In this document: piece after piece, positions 9,001-18,046 of the stretch
Position numbering within the stretch: the first letter of the stretch is position 1
Layout of the letters: each line of letters starts with the position of its first letter
NCBI GenBank assembly: GCA_029862165.1
Contig: JAOTXU010000023.1
Coordinates: forward strand, 1-45,646
Origin: Gammaproteobacteria bacterium
GTDB taxonomy: Bacteria > Pseudomonadota > Gammaproteobacteria > Steroidobacterales > JABDKV01
Length of the DNA: 45,646 nucleotides
Direction of reading: 5' to 3'
Program-made: the position numbers and the translations under genes
The notes under the pieces: generated by a model
Told to the model about the DNA's origin: nothing
The model's input: the letters and a program-made list of their open reading frames with translations, nothing else
Databases searched by the model: none

Positions 9001-9687
9001 ATGGCTACATCAATGCGAATCGCTTTAGTGGAAGACGATCCACATCAGGCCCAGCTCATGGAGTCCTGGATCGGAGAGGCGGGATTCAGCTCGCGGATCT
9101 ACAACGACGGGAACGGGTTTCTCAAATCGATCGCTAAGGAAAGCTATGATTTGCTGATCCTGGATTGGATGCTCCCCGATCTGGACGGTCTCGAAGTAAT
9201 TAGTCGATATCGATCTATCGCAAACGGCGCCCCCTCGGTCATGGTCGTTACAGTCAAGGCCGATGAGCGCGACGCGGTTCGGGCGCTGAAAAAAGGTGCC
9301 GACGCCTATCTACGAAAGCCGTTGCGCCATAAAGAATTCGTGGCCCGCATCAAGGCGCTGGGCCGCCGCGCTGAACAACGAAATTTGACCGAAGTGAGTC
9401 CTTTCGAGATCGATATTGAGAACCGCGAGATATCGCTTAGAGGTGAGCCGATCAAGCTGACTGCGCGCGAATTCGAGATGGCATTATTTCTGTTTCAACG
9501 GCGCGATCAGCTCGTATCCAGAAACCATATCCTGGAAACGATTTGGGGCAACGACCGGCTCCTGCTTAGCCGCACGGTCGATACCCACATCAGTCGTTTG
9601 CGCAAGAAGCTCCAACTGGATGGGAAAAGCGGCTGGCGCCTGATCTCGGTTTATCGCCGCGGCTACAGCCTGCAAAAAGTAACCTGA
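9001..9687 (+). CDS. OmpR/PhoB-family response regulator, orphan
   Basis: 228-residue two-component regulator. The receiver domain (residues 5-120) has the acidic pair EDD, the phospho-acceptor Asp55 in ILDWMLPD, the conserved Thr in MVVTVKA and the Lys in YLRKPL. A winged-helix DNA-binding domain follows (about 130-226) with TAREFEMALFLF, the recognition segment RTVDTHISRLRKKL and the C-terminal wing GYSL. The reading frame is open back to 8821, but that part has no domain homology; ATG 9001 or 9013 fits the receiver start. No histidine kinase gene is adjacent, so the partner sensor lies elsewhere. The target genes cannot be predicted. Confidence 0.9.
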   Translation: MATSMRIALVEDDPHQAQLMESWIGEAGFSSRIYNDGNGFLKSIAKESYDLLILDWMLPDLDGLEVISRYRSIANGAPSVMVVTVKADERDAVRALKKGADAYLRKPLRHKEFVARIKALGRRAEQRNLTEVSPFEIDIENREISLRGEPIKLTAREFEMALFLFQRRDQLVSRNHILETIWGNDRLLLSRTVDTHISRLRKKLQLDGKSGWRLISVYRRGYSLQKVT

Positions 9688-9798
9688 ATGTGGAGCGGCC
9701 TCTCTCGCCGTAATTCCGCTAAGTATTCTTCGTAATTTGAACCCTGTACGGCTGCAACCGGGATAGAATCGTCCCGTTGTTGAGTATGGGAGTGCGCT

Positions 9799-10614
9799 GT
9801 GTCTGGACGATTTCAGGACAAAATTGTTGTTATCACCGGTGCTTCGGCTGGTGTCGGCGCATCGGTCGCTCGCCAATTCGCGGCCGAAGGCGCAAAACTG
9901 GTGCTTTCAGCAAGAGGCAAGGAGGCGCTGGACGCAATTGCCCACGAATTTGGTGAAGATAGCTTGGCCGTACCGATGGATGTCGCTGATAGCAGGGCGT
10001 GCAAGGAATTGCTGTCCGGGGCTGAAAAAAAATTCGGGGCGGTTCATGTGCTGGTTAACAACGCCGGTTGCAATTATCGTGGGCCGGCCGAAGACTTTGA
10101 CGCCGAGCAACTGGCCCAGATCGTCGATGTAAATCTGCGGGCACCGATAGTGTTATCGCGACTCGCAATACCCTTGCTCAGACGGGCCGGCGGCGGCAGC
10201 ATCGTAAATGTAGCCTCGATCGCCGGCAAGATTCCGGTACCCGAAGAAGCAACTTATTCAGCAACCAAGTTTGGTTTGCGTGCCTTCACTCGCGCTCTGG
10301 CCGAGGAGCTTGCTGGTAGTGGCATAACAGTGTCCTGTGTGTCTCCCGGGCCGATCGATACTGGCTTCATTATGGGAGACATCGACAAAGTTCCGGATTA
10401 CTTTTTTTCCCAGCCGATCAGCAGTGCCACTGAAGTCGCAAGACTAATCGTTGAATGTGCCGCTGATGGGAAAACGGAACGAACGATACCGGTCTCGACC
10501 GGAATACTGGCTACTGCGGGTTATCTGATACCAGGTCTTGCCAGAATACTTAGACCGGCATTGTCTCGTAAGGGCAGGCGCATCAAAGAGAAATACCGGC
10601 GAAAGGAGTGCTAG
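9799..10614 (+). CDS. Short-chain dehydrogenase/reductase (SDR)
   Basis: 271-residue classical SDR, an NAD(P)H-dependent oxidoreductase. Visible signatures are the cofactor Gly motif TGASAGVG near residue 14, DV after the adenine strand, NNAG, the catalytic Ser in VNVASIAG and the Tyr-Lys pair in YSATKFG. The start is GTG 9799 with GGGAG 7 nt upstream. A basic tail (RKGRRIKEKYRRK) follows a hydrophobic stretch, which suggests membrane association of the C terminus. It converges on hinT with only 5 bases between the two stop codons. The substrate is not predictable. Confidence 0.88.
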   Translation: MSGRFQDKIVVITGASAGVGASVARQFAAEGAKLVLSARGKEALDAIAHEFGEDSLAVPMDVADSRACKELLSGAEKKFGAVHVLVNNAGCNYRGPAEDFDAEQLAQIVDVNLRAPIVLSRLAIPLLRRAGGGSIVNVASIAGKIPVPEEATYSATKFGLRAFTRALAEELAGSGITVSCVSPGPIDTGFIMGDIDKVPDYFFSQPISSATEVARLIVECAADGKTERTIPVSTGILATAGYLIPGLARILRPALSRKGRRIKEKYRRKEC

Positions 10615-10619
10615 CCGAT

Positions 10620-10961
10620 TTAACCTGGCGGCCAGTTCAATCCGCGGCCGGCCAACACATGAACATGCAGGTGAAAAACAGATTGTCCTGCCGCGGCACC
10701 GTTATTAACGACGACTCGAAAATCCTCAAAGCCTTCGTCGCTGGCGATAGCTGCGGCTTTTAGCATCAAGTGCCCGATAAGCTCAGCGTCGTCGGCCGTA
10801 CCATCGCTGAGTTTGGCGATGGGTTTTTTCGGAACGACCAGTACATGCAACGGTGCTTGCGGGCTAATGTCGCGTATGGCGATGCACAGCTCGTCTTCAA
10901 ATACGATCTCCGAGGGGATCTCGCGATCGATGATTCGTGTAAAAAGGCTCTTTTCAGTCAT
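10620..10961 (-). CDS. hinT: HIT-family nucleotide hydrolase HinT
   Basis: 113-residue histidine-triad protein. It shows FTRIIDREIPSEIVFEDE at the N terminus, PLHVLVVPKK in the middle and the active-site triad HLHVHVL near the C terminus. HinT enzymes hydrolyse purine phosphoramidates and aminoacyl-adenylates in the cytosol. The length matches the family. It is transcribed alone on the minus strand, tail to tail with the SDR gene. Confidence 0.92.
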   Translation of the reverse strand: MTEKSLFTRIIDREIPSEIVFEDELCIAIRDISPQAPLHVLVVPKKPIAKLSDGTADDAELIGHLMLKAAAIASDEGFEDFRVVVNNGAAAGQSVFHLHVHVLAGRGLNWPPG

Positions 10962-11095
10962 CCCGGGCTCCAGCTGCCGTAGTTTTCAGTTTAGTGACGT
11001 TGCGATGCCGGTGGCAATAGTTAGTGTTTGTTGCGACACAGGCGCGGCTGTAGCAGCATAGACAGACTGTTTTGCAACCGGATATTGCCTTGACC

Positions 11096-12040
11096 GTGTC
11101 TCAGAGCGCGCCTGCCGTGATGATGATCCGCCCCCAGCGGTTCAGCGTCAACCCGTTGACGGCGGCTACAAATGCTTTTCAAAAAAATGATATTCCGGAT
11201 TCGGAAACTGGAAACGGGATATTCGAAGCCGCGCGGCGGGAGTTTGATGATCTGGCGCGAAGACTGGGACAGGCCGGTGTGCAGGTATGCGTTTTCGAGG
11301 ACACGCTCGATCCTGCCAAGCCCGACGCGGTATTTCCGAATAACTGGATCACCACTCATGCCGACGGCACGGTTGTAATGTATCCGATGATGGCCGTGAA
11401 CCGGCGAACCGAGCGACGACCCGAACTGATCAAACTTCTAGGCGAAGACTTCGGGTTCAGCGTTAGCACTATTATCGATTTTTCGCCGTTTGAGACGCAG
11501 GACAAGATTCTGGAGGGCACCGGCAGCATGATCCTAGACCGTGTAAACGAAATTGTTTACGCTTGCCGGTCGCCGCGGACACACCCGGCTGTGCTCGAAG
11601 AGTTTTGCGAACGGTTTGGTTACCGGGCCATTCTGTTCGATTCAGTCGATCGGCAGGGCATGGCCATATATCACACCAACGTCATGATGACTCTCGGAAC
11701 GGCATTCGCTGTTGTGTGCTTAGAGAGTGTTCGCGACAGGACTGAGCAAGCAGAGCTTCGTGATAGCCTGTTATCAACCGGCCATGAAATGGTTGAGATC
11801 AGCTATCAACAAATGGAGTCTTTCGCCGGCAACATGCTGGAATTGCAGGGGCGCGATCATCTCATAGTAGCAATGTCACAAAGTGCGCGCGATTCGCTCA
11901 ACGACAAACAGGTCGATGCGCTAACGCGACACGCAGAGATTGTGTCGTGCCCCATTCATACGTTGGAATACTACGGCGGTGGCAGCGTTCGTTGCATGCT
12001 TGCCGAAATCTATCTGCCACAAGTAGAAAGAGATGAGTGA
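11096..12040 (+). CDS. ctlX: CtlX-like citrulline/amidino hydrolase (amidinotransferase fold)
   Basis: 314-residue member of the guanidino-group-modifying superfamily (arginine deiminase/dimethylargininase fold), closest by eye to the proteins called citrulline utilization hydrolase CtlX. Motifs are the MMIRPQRFSVNP N-terminal strand, DAVFPNNWITTH (substrate Asp and Asn), the conserved EGTGS, YHTNVMM with the catalytic His, and the C-terminal GGSVRCM with the catalytic Cys. GTG 11096 gives the family-typical N terminus MSQSAPAVMMIRP; a TTG at 11072 is the only longer option. The last 8 nt overlap the thioesterase gene, implying translational coupling. The substrate could be citrulline or another ureido compound. 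Confidence 0.82.
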   Translation: MSQSAPAVMMIRPQRFSVNPLTAATNAFQKNDIPDSETGNGIFEAARREFDDLARRLGQAGVQVCVFEDTLDPAKPDAVFPNNWITTHADGTVVMYPMMAVNRRTERRPELIKLLGEDFGFSVSTIIDFSPFETQDKILEGTGSMILDRVNEIVYACRSPRTHPAVLEEFCERFGYRAILFDSVDRQGMAIYHTNVMMTLGTAFAVVCLESVRDRTEQAELRDSLLSTGHEMVEISYQQMESFAGNMLELQGRDHLIVAMSQSARDSLNDKQVDALTRHAEIVSCPIHTLEYYGGGSVRCMLAEIYLPQVERDE

Positions 12041-12497
12041 AAAATGTCTGCAGGAAATCTATGCGCCACACAACGCGTGTTTTGGTTGCGGACCAGCAAA
12101 CGAGCAGGGCCTGCGCGTTCGCAGTTTTGTTGACGGCGATGTGGTCACGGCGGAATGGCGACCGCAAGCACATCACGAAGCGTTTCCCGGCGTTCTGTGC
12201 GGCGGCATCATCGGCACATTGATGGATTGTCACAGCAACTGGACTGCAGCCTGGCACCTGATGCAACGCGCCGGAACGGATCATCCACCATGCACGGTAA
12301 CAGCGGATTACGCGATTGCACTTAAACGGCCAACGCCGACAGACGAGCCGGTATTGCTGCGGGCAACCGTAGCGGAGTCGACGGCAAGCCGCGCAACGAT
12401 TCAGGCGAAACTGCTTGCTGGCGACCGGCTTTGCGCCACCTGTCACGGCACTTTTGTCGCAGTGAAGGCGGGTCACCCGGCCTATCACCGCTGGTAG
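12033..12497 (+). CDS. PaaI-family hotdog thioesterase
   Basis: 154-residue hotdog protein. CFGCGPANEQGLRV and the central helix region FPGVLCGGIIGTLMDCHSNW match the PaaI/YbgC-like thioesterase group that hydrolyses acyl-CoA or acyl-ACP. The ATG overlaps the end of the ctlX-like gene by 8 nt, so the two are co-translated. Any biochemical link between amidine hydrolysis and this thioesterase is unknown. Confidence 0.82.
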   Translation: MSEKCLQEIYAPHNACFGCGPANEQGLRVRSFVDGDVVTAEWRPQAHHEAFPGVLCGGIIGTLMDCHSNWTAAWHLMQRAGTDHPPCTVTADYAIALKRPTPTDEPVLLRATVAESTASRATIQAKLLAGDRLCATCHGTFVAVKAGHPAYHRW

Positions 12498-12584
12498 ATC
12501 CGTTAAGCGTGTGCCATCGCTCTACTCCCTCATCCCAGGTGAGAACAGCTATGCTATGCAGGGCCGATATTGGGAAGGAGCGCC

Positions 12585-14411
12585 ATGGCCAGTCAGCCTG
12601 CGAGAGTTCATTACAAGATTGTCCCGGTCGATCCGGGCGGACATATATTTGACGTCAACTGCGTGATTGCCACGCCAGATCCGGATGGTCAACGCCTGTC
12701 GTTGCCATCGTGGATTCCGGGTAGTTATCTGGTGCGCGATTTTGCCGGCAGCCTTGTTGATCTGGAGGCGCATTGCAACGGTCAACCGGTTGAGGCACAA
12801 AAAATTGACAAGTCTGCCTGGCAATGCGCGCCCTGTGACGGAGCGCTAACGGTTCATTACCATATTTACGCAAATGATCTTTCTGTACGTGGCGCGCATC
12901 TGGATATTACTCATGGTTATTTCAACGGCCCCCGTGTTTTCCTGCGGGTAGACGGTCAGGAAGATGCCCGCTGCACTGTCAGAGTGGAGCGTAATCCAAA
13001 TGAGCGATTTGGCGAATGGCATCTTGCCACGTCCATGCGGCGTGCGGATGCAGAGCCACAGGGTTTCGGTGTTTACGAAGCCGCGGACTATGAAGAACTC
13101 ATCGATCATCCCTTTGAGATGGGAACTTTCCAAACGCAATACTTCGAGGCTCACGGAATACCGCACCAGTTGGTCGTCACCGGCAAGCATCATGGCGACC
13201 TGGGACGTGTTGCACGCGATTTGAAATCGATCTGCGAGCAGCAGATGGAATTTTTCGGGCTACCCGCGCCGATTGATCGTTACGTTTTCCTTCTGACCGT
13301 GCTGGGCAGCGGTTACGGTGGATTGGAACATCGATGGTCATCCAGTCTGATGGCGCGCCGTGAAGACCTGCCGTGCTGTGGGCAGGAGAAGGTCACCGAC
13401 AACTATCGCAGCTTTCTTGGGCTGGCCAGTCACGAGTATTTTCATTTGTGGAACGTCAAACGAATCAGGCCTGCTGCGGTGGCCGAATCGGATCTGTCTC
13501 GAGAAGCCTACACACGCCAGCTTTGGGTATTTGAGGGCATCACTTCTTATTATGACGATATGTTTTTGCTGCGCAGCGGTGCCATTAGTGTGGACGCCTA
13601 TTTACAGCTTATCAGCAACACGGCCACGCGAGTTTGGTCAGGTGGCGGCAGATTTACACAAAGCCTGTCTGACGCGAGTTTTGACGCGTGGATCAAGTTT
13701 TACAAGCGTGACGACAATGCGTCCAACACCCAAGTTAGTTACTACACAAAAGGCGCGCTTGCGGCGTTGGGTCTGGATCTGACGATTCGTACACGCAGTG
13801 GTGGCAAAAAGAGTCTGGACCACGTCATGCGTTTCGTTTGGGAACAGCACGGCAAGACAAATGTGCCTTTAGCGGAGGGTCAGTTTGAAGAGATTGCGGT
13901 CGAAGTCTCCGGCGTACCGATACAGAGTTACTTCGACGAAGTCATTCGTGGCTTTGAAGATCCGCCGCTGGCCGAATTGCTCAATGAGGTCGGATTGGTA
14001 TTTGAGACCTTGCCGCTGCGTGATGGCGAGGCACGACCGCCGAAAGAAGCGCCGGTCGAAAAGGATATTCCGCCTGCGCTGCATGTCGGTACGCGCAATG
14101 TGAATAACCGTGTGTGCCTGTCTACGGTGTACACGCACGGGCCAGCACACCGTGCAGGTCTGTCCAGTGGCGACGAACTTGTGGCACTCGATGGTGTGCG
14201 GCTAACAGCCGTAAACTACTACTCTGTCCTTGCCCGTTACCGCCCGGGGGATACAGTTTCAGTCGAAGCGTTTCGGCGTGATGAGTTGCATCAGTTTTCG
14301 GTCCAGCTCGATCCGCCGCCGCAAACTGCCGTGCGTGTTAGACCCAATAGCGAGGCCACAGATGCGGCTGTAGAGGCTCAGCGTCTCTGGTTGTCTGGCG
14401 CAACATCCTGA
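12585..14411 (+). CDS. M61-family metallopeptidase with PDZ domain
   Basis: 608-residue glycyl-aminopeptidase-type M61 peptidase. The start ATG 12585 has a strong GGAAGGAG ribosome site; the upstream TTG 12570 is rejected. The N-terminal beta domain contains SWIPGSYLVRDF, typical of M61. The zinc site is HEYFHLWN (His283, His287) with the downstream Glu at about residue 317 in FEGITSYYDD. A PDZ domain occupies roughly residues 480-590 (VYTHGPAHRAGLSSGDELVALDG). No signal peptide is evident. It overlaps the kelch gene by one base (TGATG), so both are likely made together. Confidence 0.9.
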   Translation: MASQPARVHYKIVPVDPGGHIFDVNCVIATPDPDGQRLSLPSWIPGSYLVRDFAGSLVDLEAHCNGQPVEAQKIDKSAWQCAPCDGALTVHYHIYANDLSVRGAHLDITHGYFNGPRVFLRVDGQEDARCTVRVERNPNERFGEWHLATSMRRADAEPQGFGVYEAADYEELIDHPFEMGTFQTQYFEAHGIPHQLVVTGKHHGDLGRVARDLKSICEQQMEFFGLPAPIDRYVFLLTVLGSGYGGLEHRWSSSLMARREDLPCCGQEKVTDNYRSFLGLASHEYFHLWNVKRIRPAAVAESDLSREAYTRQLWVFEGITSYYDDMFLLRSGAISVDAYLQLISNTATRVWSGGGRFTQSLSDASFDAWIKFYKRDDNASNTQVSYYTKGALAALGLDLTIRTRSGGKKSLDHVMRFVWEQHGKTNVPLAEGQFEEIAVEVSGVPIQSYFDEVIRGFEDPPLAELLNEVGLVFETLPLRDGEARPPKEAPVEKDIPPALHVGTRNVNNRVCLSTVYTHGPAHRAGLSSGDELVALDGVRLTAVNYYSVLARYRPGDTVSVEAFRRDELHQFSVQLDPPPQTAVRVRPNSEATDAAVEAQRLWLSGATS

Positions 14412-15451
14412 TGTACTACCACATTGTTTTGGTTGCGGCGTTGACCGTCTGTGCAACGCTGCGGGCGGCAGAGTTACCCGACCTACCAGATGCCGTGACC
14501 AACAATGCCGTGGCTGCAATCGCGCTCGGAGACGGGGTACACCTGATCAGTGCCATGGGTTTGCGCGCAGGTAAGACCTGGCGTGATACCAGCAGTGCGG
14601 CGTGGCATCTTGCGCCGGGCGCAACCCAGTGGCGGTCTTTAGCCGCCGTGCCTGGTGGCGAGGGTCGACTGGCCAGTACTGCTGTGGCGGTCGGCAAATT
14701 CATCTACTTGTTCGGTGGCTACACCGTGGCCGAGGACCATACAGAAGTGTCTGTACCGCTGGTACATGCACTGGATCCAGTTAGTGGTTTCTACACCCAG
14801 CGCGCTGCAATGCCTGTTCCGGTCGACGACACTGTGGCCCTGGCATACGCGGATCGCTACATTTATCTGGTCAGCGGCTGGCATGACAGCGGCAACGTCA
14901 ATCTCGTGCAGCTGTACGACACCGAGACCGACACGTGGCAACAGGCAACACCGTGGCCGGCTGCCGCAGTGTTCGGGCATGCTGGCGGTATCGTGGGCGA
15001 CGTCATGATCGTTTGCGACGGCGTGAAAGTGCAGACAACACGGAGCCAGCGGAAATTCAAAGCAGCAAAGCGTTGTTTGCAGGGCAAGATACGAGCTGAT
15101 GATTACCGGCGTATTGACTGGTCCGCTGTCCCGCATCATCCAGGCCAGGCGCTCTACCGTATGGCGGCAACAGGTGCTGCTATTGACAATGAGCCAGTCA
15201 TATTTTTTGCTGGCGGCAGCGTCAATCCGTACAACTACAACGGCATTGGTTATGACGGAAAGCCTTCTGCGGCGTCGTCCGCGCTCTTCGCCTGGTTTGT
15301 TGCCGATCAGCGCTGGCGCCGGCTTGAGAATCTACCGGTCGGGACGATGGATCATCGTGGACTTATTCAATACAACGATGAATTTGTCATCATTGGTGGT
15401 ATGCGCGACCAGCAGCGCGTTTCATCCGATGTGTTGCAATTTCGACCATGA
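14411..15451 (+). CDS. Exported kelch-repeat propeller protein
   Basis: 346-residue periplasmic or secreted protein. A signal peptide (MYYHIVLVAALTVCATLRAAE) precedes a beta-propeller with kelch-type signatures: GKFIYLFGGY, DRYIYLVSGWHDSG, ETDTWQQ and EFVIIGGM. The fold resembles bacterial kelch proteins such as the NanM-type epimerases, but no catalytic residues can be assigned. The ATG overlaps the stop codon of the M61 gene, suggesting a shared operon. Confidence 0.8.
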   Translation: MYYHIVLVAALTVCATLRAAELPDLPDAVTNNAVAAIALGDGVHLISAMGLRAGKTWRDTSSAAWHLAPGATQWRSLAAVPGGEGRLASTAVAVGKFIYLFGGYTVAEDHTEVSVPLVHALDPVSGFYTQRAAMPVPVDDTVALAYADRYIYLVSGWHDSGNVNLVQLYDTETDTWQQATPWPAAAVFGHAGGIVGDVMIVCDGVKVQTTRSQRKFKAAKRCLQGKIRADDYRRIDWSAVPHHPGQALYRMAATGAAIDNEPVIFFAGGSVNPYNYNGIGYDGKPSAASSALFAWFVADQRWRRLENLPVGTMDHRGLIQYNDEFVIIGGMRDQQRVSSDVLQFRP

Positions 15452-15484
15452 TTTTGCGGCAATACCATCGCGCGTGGATCGCCC

Positions 15485-15522
15485 CTCCCCCTGGCCCCCT
15501 CCCCGGAGGGGAGGGGGAAAGA
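15485..15522. repeat. GC-rich intergenic palindrome (copy 2)
   Basis: A 10-bp inverted repeat CCCCCTCCCC / GGGGAGGGGG around a GGA loop, preceded by further CCCC tracts. It belongs to the same class as 106-128. It lies between the kelch gene and the EamA gene and is followed by the palindrome GGGGTCTGACCCC (15529-15541). Confidence 0.6.
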
Positions 15523-15577
15523 TAAATGGGGTCTGACCCCTCTCCCGGAGCAAGAACTGACTGAGCGTAAAGCAACA

Positions 15578-16453
15578 ATGAGGGTTCTGATCGGTGCTGT
15601 GATGATTAGTTTCTCGGCCGTGTTCGTAAAGCTGATCAACATGGGACCGACTGCAATCGGTTTTTATCGCGTCTTCCTCGCAGGCGTGATCCTGGCCGTG
15701 TACGTGCGCGTGCGTGGCGATTCGTTACTAAAGGGTCGCGCTTTGATTTTGTTGCTCGCTGCTGCTTTGTTCTATGCCGGCGACTTGTGGGTCTGGCATC
15801 AATCTATCCAATGGATTGGCCCGGGCCTGGCCACACTGCTCGCGGCGTTCCAGGTATTCATTCTCACGTTTGTTGGCGTGTTGTTTTTCAAAGAAACCGC
15901 AAGTTGGCGACTGCTGATCGCCGTTCCGTTGGCCTTCCTGGGTCTGATGCTGCTGGTCGGCGTGGATTGGTCCATCCTGGCACCGGAAAAACGCGCAGGT
16001 GTCTGGTTAGGGCTTGCAACAGGTGTTTTTTACGCCGGCTATCTGCTTTCACTGCGCGAGGCACGAGCGCGAGCAAAGGACAGTTCGGCGGCAGGCGACC
16101 TGGCCATGGTTTCGCTGGGCACGGCAGTATTGCTGGCAGCGGTGTCCCTGCCAATGGGCGAGACACTCAAGGTGACGACCGTCTGGGACGGAACCTGGCT
16201 GACCACCTATGCGGTGGCATCACAGGTGATTGCATGGGTATTGATTTCAAGCAGCCTGCCCTACGTTCCCGCATCCCGAGCCGGCTTGTTGTTACTGCTA
16301 CAGCCGACATTGTCCTTCATTTGGGACATTTTGTTTTTTGATCGACCTGTCGCGATTCACGAGGGCGCCGGCGCCGTCATTGCGCTGTTCGCTATCTGGC
16401 TTGGCTCACAACGGACAGACGCCGTGGCCGTACGCTCTGATAGAATAACGTAA
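15578..16453 (+). CDS. EamA/DMT-superfamily permease
   Basis: 291-residue inner-membrane transporter with about ten hydrophobic helices in two EamA repeats. The first repeat carries the family-like ISFSAVFVKL and GFYRVFLAG, the second GVFYAGYLLSLR and ASRAGLLLLLQPTLSFIWD. The substrate cannot be predicted. ATG 15578 lacks a ribosome site; the frame is open upstream, and a CTG at 15557 sits 6 nt behind GGAG (see findings). The stop overlaps the plsY start (TAATG). Confidence 0.85.
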   Translation: MRVLIGAVMISFSAVFVKLINMGPTAIGFYRVFLAGVILAVYVRVRGDSLLKGRALILLLAAALFYAGDLWVWHQSIQWIGPGLATLLAAFQVFILTFVGVLFFKETASWRLLIAVPLAFLGLMLLVGVDWSILAPEKRAGVWLGLATGVFYAGYLLSLREARARAKDSSAAGDLAMVSLGTAVLLAAVSLPMGETLKVTTVWDGTWLTTYAVASQVIAWVLISSSLPYVPASRAGLLLLLQPTLSFIWDILFFDRPVAIHEGAGAVIALFAIWLGSQRTDAVAVRSDRIT

Positions 16454-17103
16454 TGCTGGAACTGGGGATAAAACTTTTGCTGAGCTATTTGCTCGGCTCA
16501 GTCAACGGCTCGCTGGTTCTCGGGCGATTTCGTGGCATCGACATACGCGAGGAAGGTAGTGGTAATGCAGGCGCGACAAACGCATTGCGTACCCATGGCC
16601 TTGCGTTTGCCTTGCTGGTTGTGTTGATCGATCTTGGCAAAGGTGTACTCGCCGTTACGCTGCTTGCCGACGCACCCGGGTCCGCTACGCCTTTGTTGCC
16701 GGCCGCCTGGACCGCTGCGTTCTGTGGTCTGACCGCTGTAGTGGGCCATATTTTTCCATTCTGGTTTGATTTCCGCGGCGGCAAAGGCGGTGCGACCGGT
16801 GTCGGTGCGCTGCTGGGCCTGTGGCCTGCTGCCGTACTACCGGTGGTTGGCGTGTGGGTCGTTTTTCTAATCGGCACAGGTTTTGTGGGTTTGGCAACCA
16901 TGTGTGCTGGGGTCACAGTACCCTTGGTTGCACTGCTGTACCGCCCGAACGGCCTGGACTTGCCGATGTTGTTTTTTGGTCTGTTTGTCGCGGCGTTAAT
17001 CATTTATGCACATCGTTCCAATTTACTCGGAATGCGTAACGGAACGGAGCATCGCATGGAGGCCGCAATGTTTTGGCGCAGGAGCCAAAAGAGCTCGTCC
17101 TGA
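16453..17103 (+). CDS. plsY: Acyl-phosphate glycerol-3-phosphate acyltransferase PlsY
   Basis: 216-residue inner-membrane enzyme that acylates sn-glycerol 3-phosphate from acyl-phosphate, the first step of phospholipid synthesis. The family motifs are present: GSGNAGATNALR, FDFRGGKGGATG, and the C-terminal HRSN region near residue 188. Several transmembrane helices are evident. The start shares one base with the EamA stop, and birA follows after one base, so it belongs to a compact operon. Confidence 0.95.
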   Translation: MLELGIKLLLSYLLGSVNGSLVLGRFRGIDIREEGSGNAGATNALRTHGLAFALLVVLIDLGKGVLAVTLLADAPGSATPLLPAAWTAAFCGLTAVVGHIFPFWFDFRGGKGGATGVGALLGLWPAAVLPVVGVWVVFLIGTGFVGLATMCAGVTVPLVALLYRPNGLDLPMLFFGLFVAALIIYAHRSNLLGMRNGTEHRMEAAMFWRRSQKSSS

Positions 17104-17104
17104 A

Positions 17105-18046
17105 ATGAGTTCCGCTCAGTTTGTGCAGCGTCTGTCCGACGGTCAATGGCATCAGATCGATGACGCCGTGCAGTGCCAGGCGCAGCTGGCGGCGGTTGGT
17201 TTGGACGTGGAAACAACCGCCGACGGCCGCTGTCGCCTGTCACAGGCCATTGAGTTGTTCGATGCTGACCTAATTCGCACGGCCATGACGCAAACGCAAC
17301 GCATTACTGTAGATGTTGCCGGCACAGTCGATTCAACAAACACACAACTTCTGAATCGACCCATGCCTGATTTTGGCCGCGGTACGGCTCTGGTGGCGGA
17401 ATTCCAGAATTCAGGACGCGGTCGCCAGAACCGATCCTGGCAATCTTCTTTTGGCGGCGGCATATGTTTGTCGGTTGCGTGGCAGTTCAGGCCGGCACCA
17501 AAGAAACCCGGCACGCTCAGTCTGGCCGCCGGTGTTGCAGTCTTGCGGGCACTCGCACGGCTCGGGGTCACCGGCGTGAAACTGAAGTGGCCAAACGATT
17601 TGCTTTACGGTGGTCGCAAGCTCGGCGGTGTGTTGGTCGATGCCAGTCAAACGGGTGAGGCGATGCATGTGGTCGCCGGTGTCGGGCTAAATCTGCATCT
17701 CAGCACGCGCAATATCGCCGAAATTAATGCTAGCGGTGGCCTGCAGGCAGCGGCGTTGGGCGAGATCAATACGACAGTCGCGAGAGGACGTAATGCGCTC
17801 GCTGCAGCAGTTATGGACGCGCTGGTGGAAATGTTCAGCGAGTTTCAGCAAAAAGGCTTTGATCCGTTCCGGCAAGAATGGAATCATGCCGATGTGCTAA
17901 ATGGATGTGCAATTCAGGTATCCGGATTGACGCCACCACTCGCGGGCGAGGCGGTGGGTGTCGATGAGTCGGGTGCCTTGCTGGTGCGAGCGGGTGAGAC
18001 GACACATCGATTGTATGCCGGTGACGTCAGGGTCCGAAGTGTATGA
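17105..18046 (+). CDS. birA: Bifunctional biotin ligase / biotin operon repressor BirA
   Basis: 313 residues. The N-terminal 60-65 residues form a weakly conserved winged helix (SDGQWHQIDDAVQCQAQL), and the ligase domain follows with GRGRQNRSWQS (biotinyl-AMP loop), GGGICLSVAW and KWPNDLLYGGRKLGGVLV. A C-terminal SH3-like domain ends the protein. It activates biotin and attaches it to the acetyl-CoA carboxylase carrier. ATG 17105 is chosen because an open frame back to 17006 lies inside plsY. The end overlaps coaX by 4 nt. Confidence 0.93.
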   Translation: MSSAQFVQRLSDGQWHQIDDAVQCQAQLAAVGLDVETTADGRCRLSQAIELFDADLIRTAMTQTQRITVDVAGTVDSTNTQLLNRPMPDFGRGTALVAEFQNSGRGRQNRSWQSSFGGGICLSVAWQFRPAPKKPGTLSLAAGVAVLRALARLGVTGVKLKWPNDLLYGGRKLGGVLVDASQTGEAMHVVAGVGLNLHLSTRNIAEINASGGLQAAALGEINTTVARGRNALAAAVMDALVEMFSEFQQKGFDPFRQEWNHADVLNGCAIQVSGLTPPLAGEAVGVDESGALLVRAGETTHRLYAGDVRVRSV

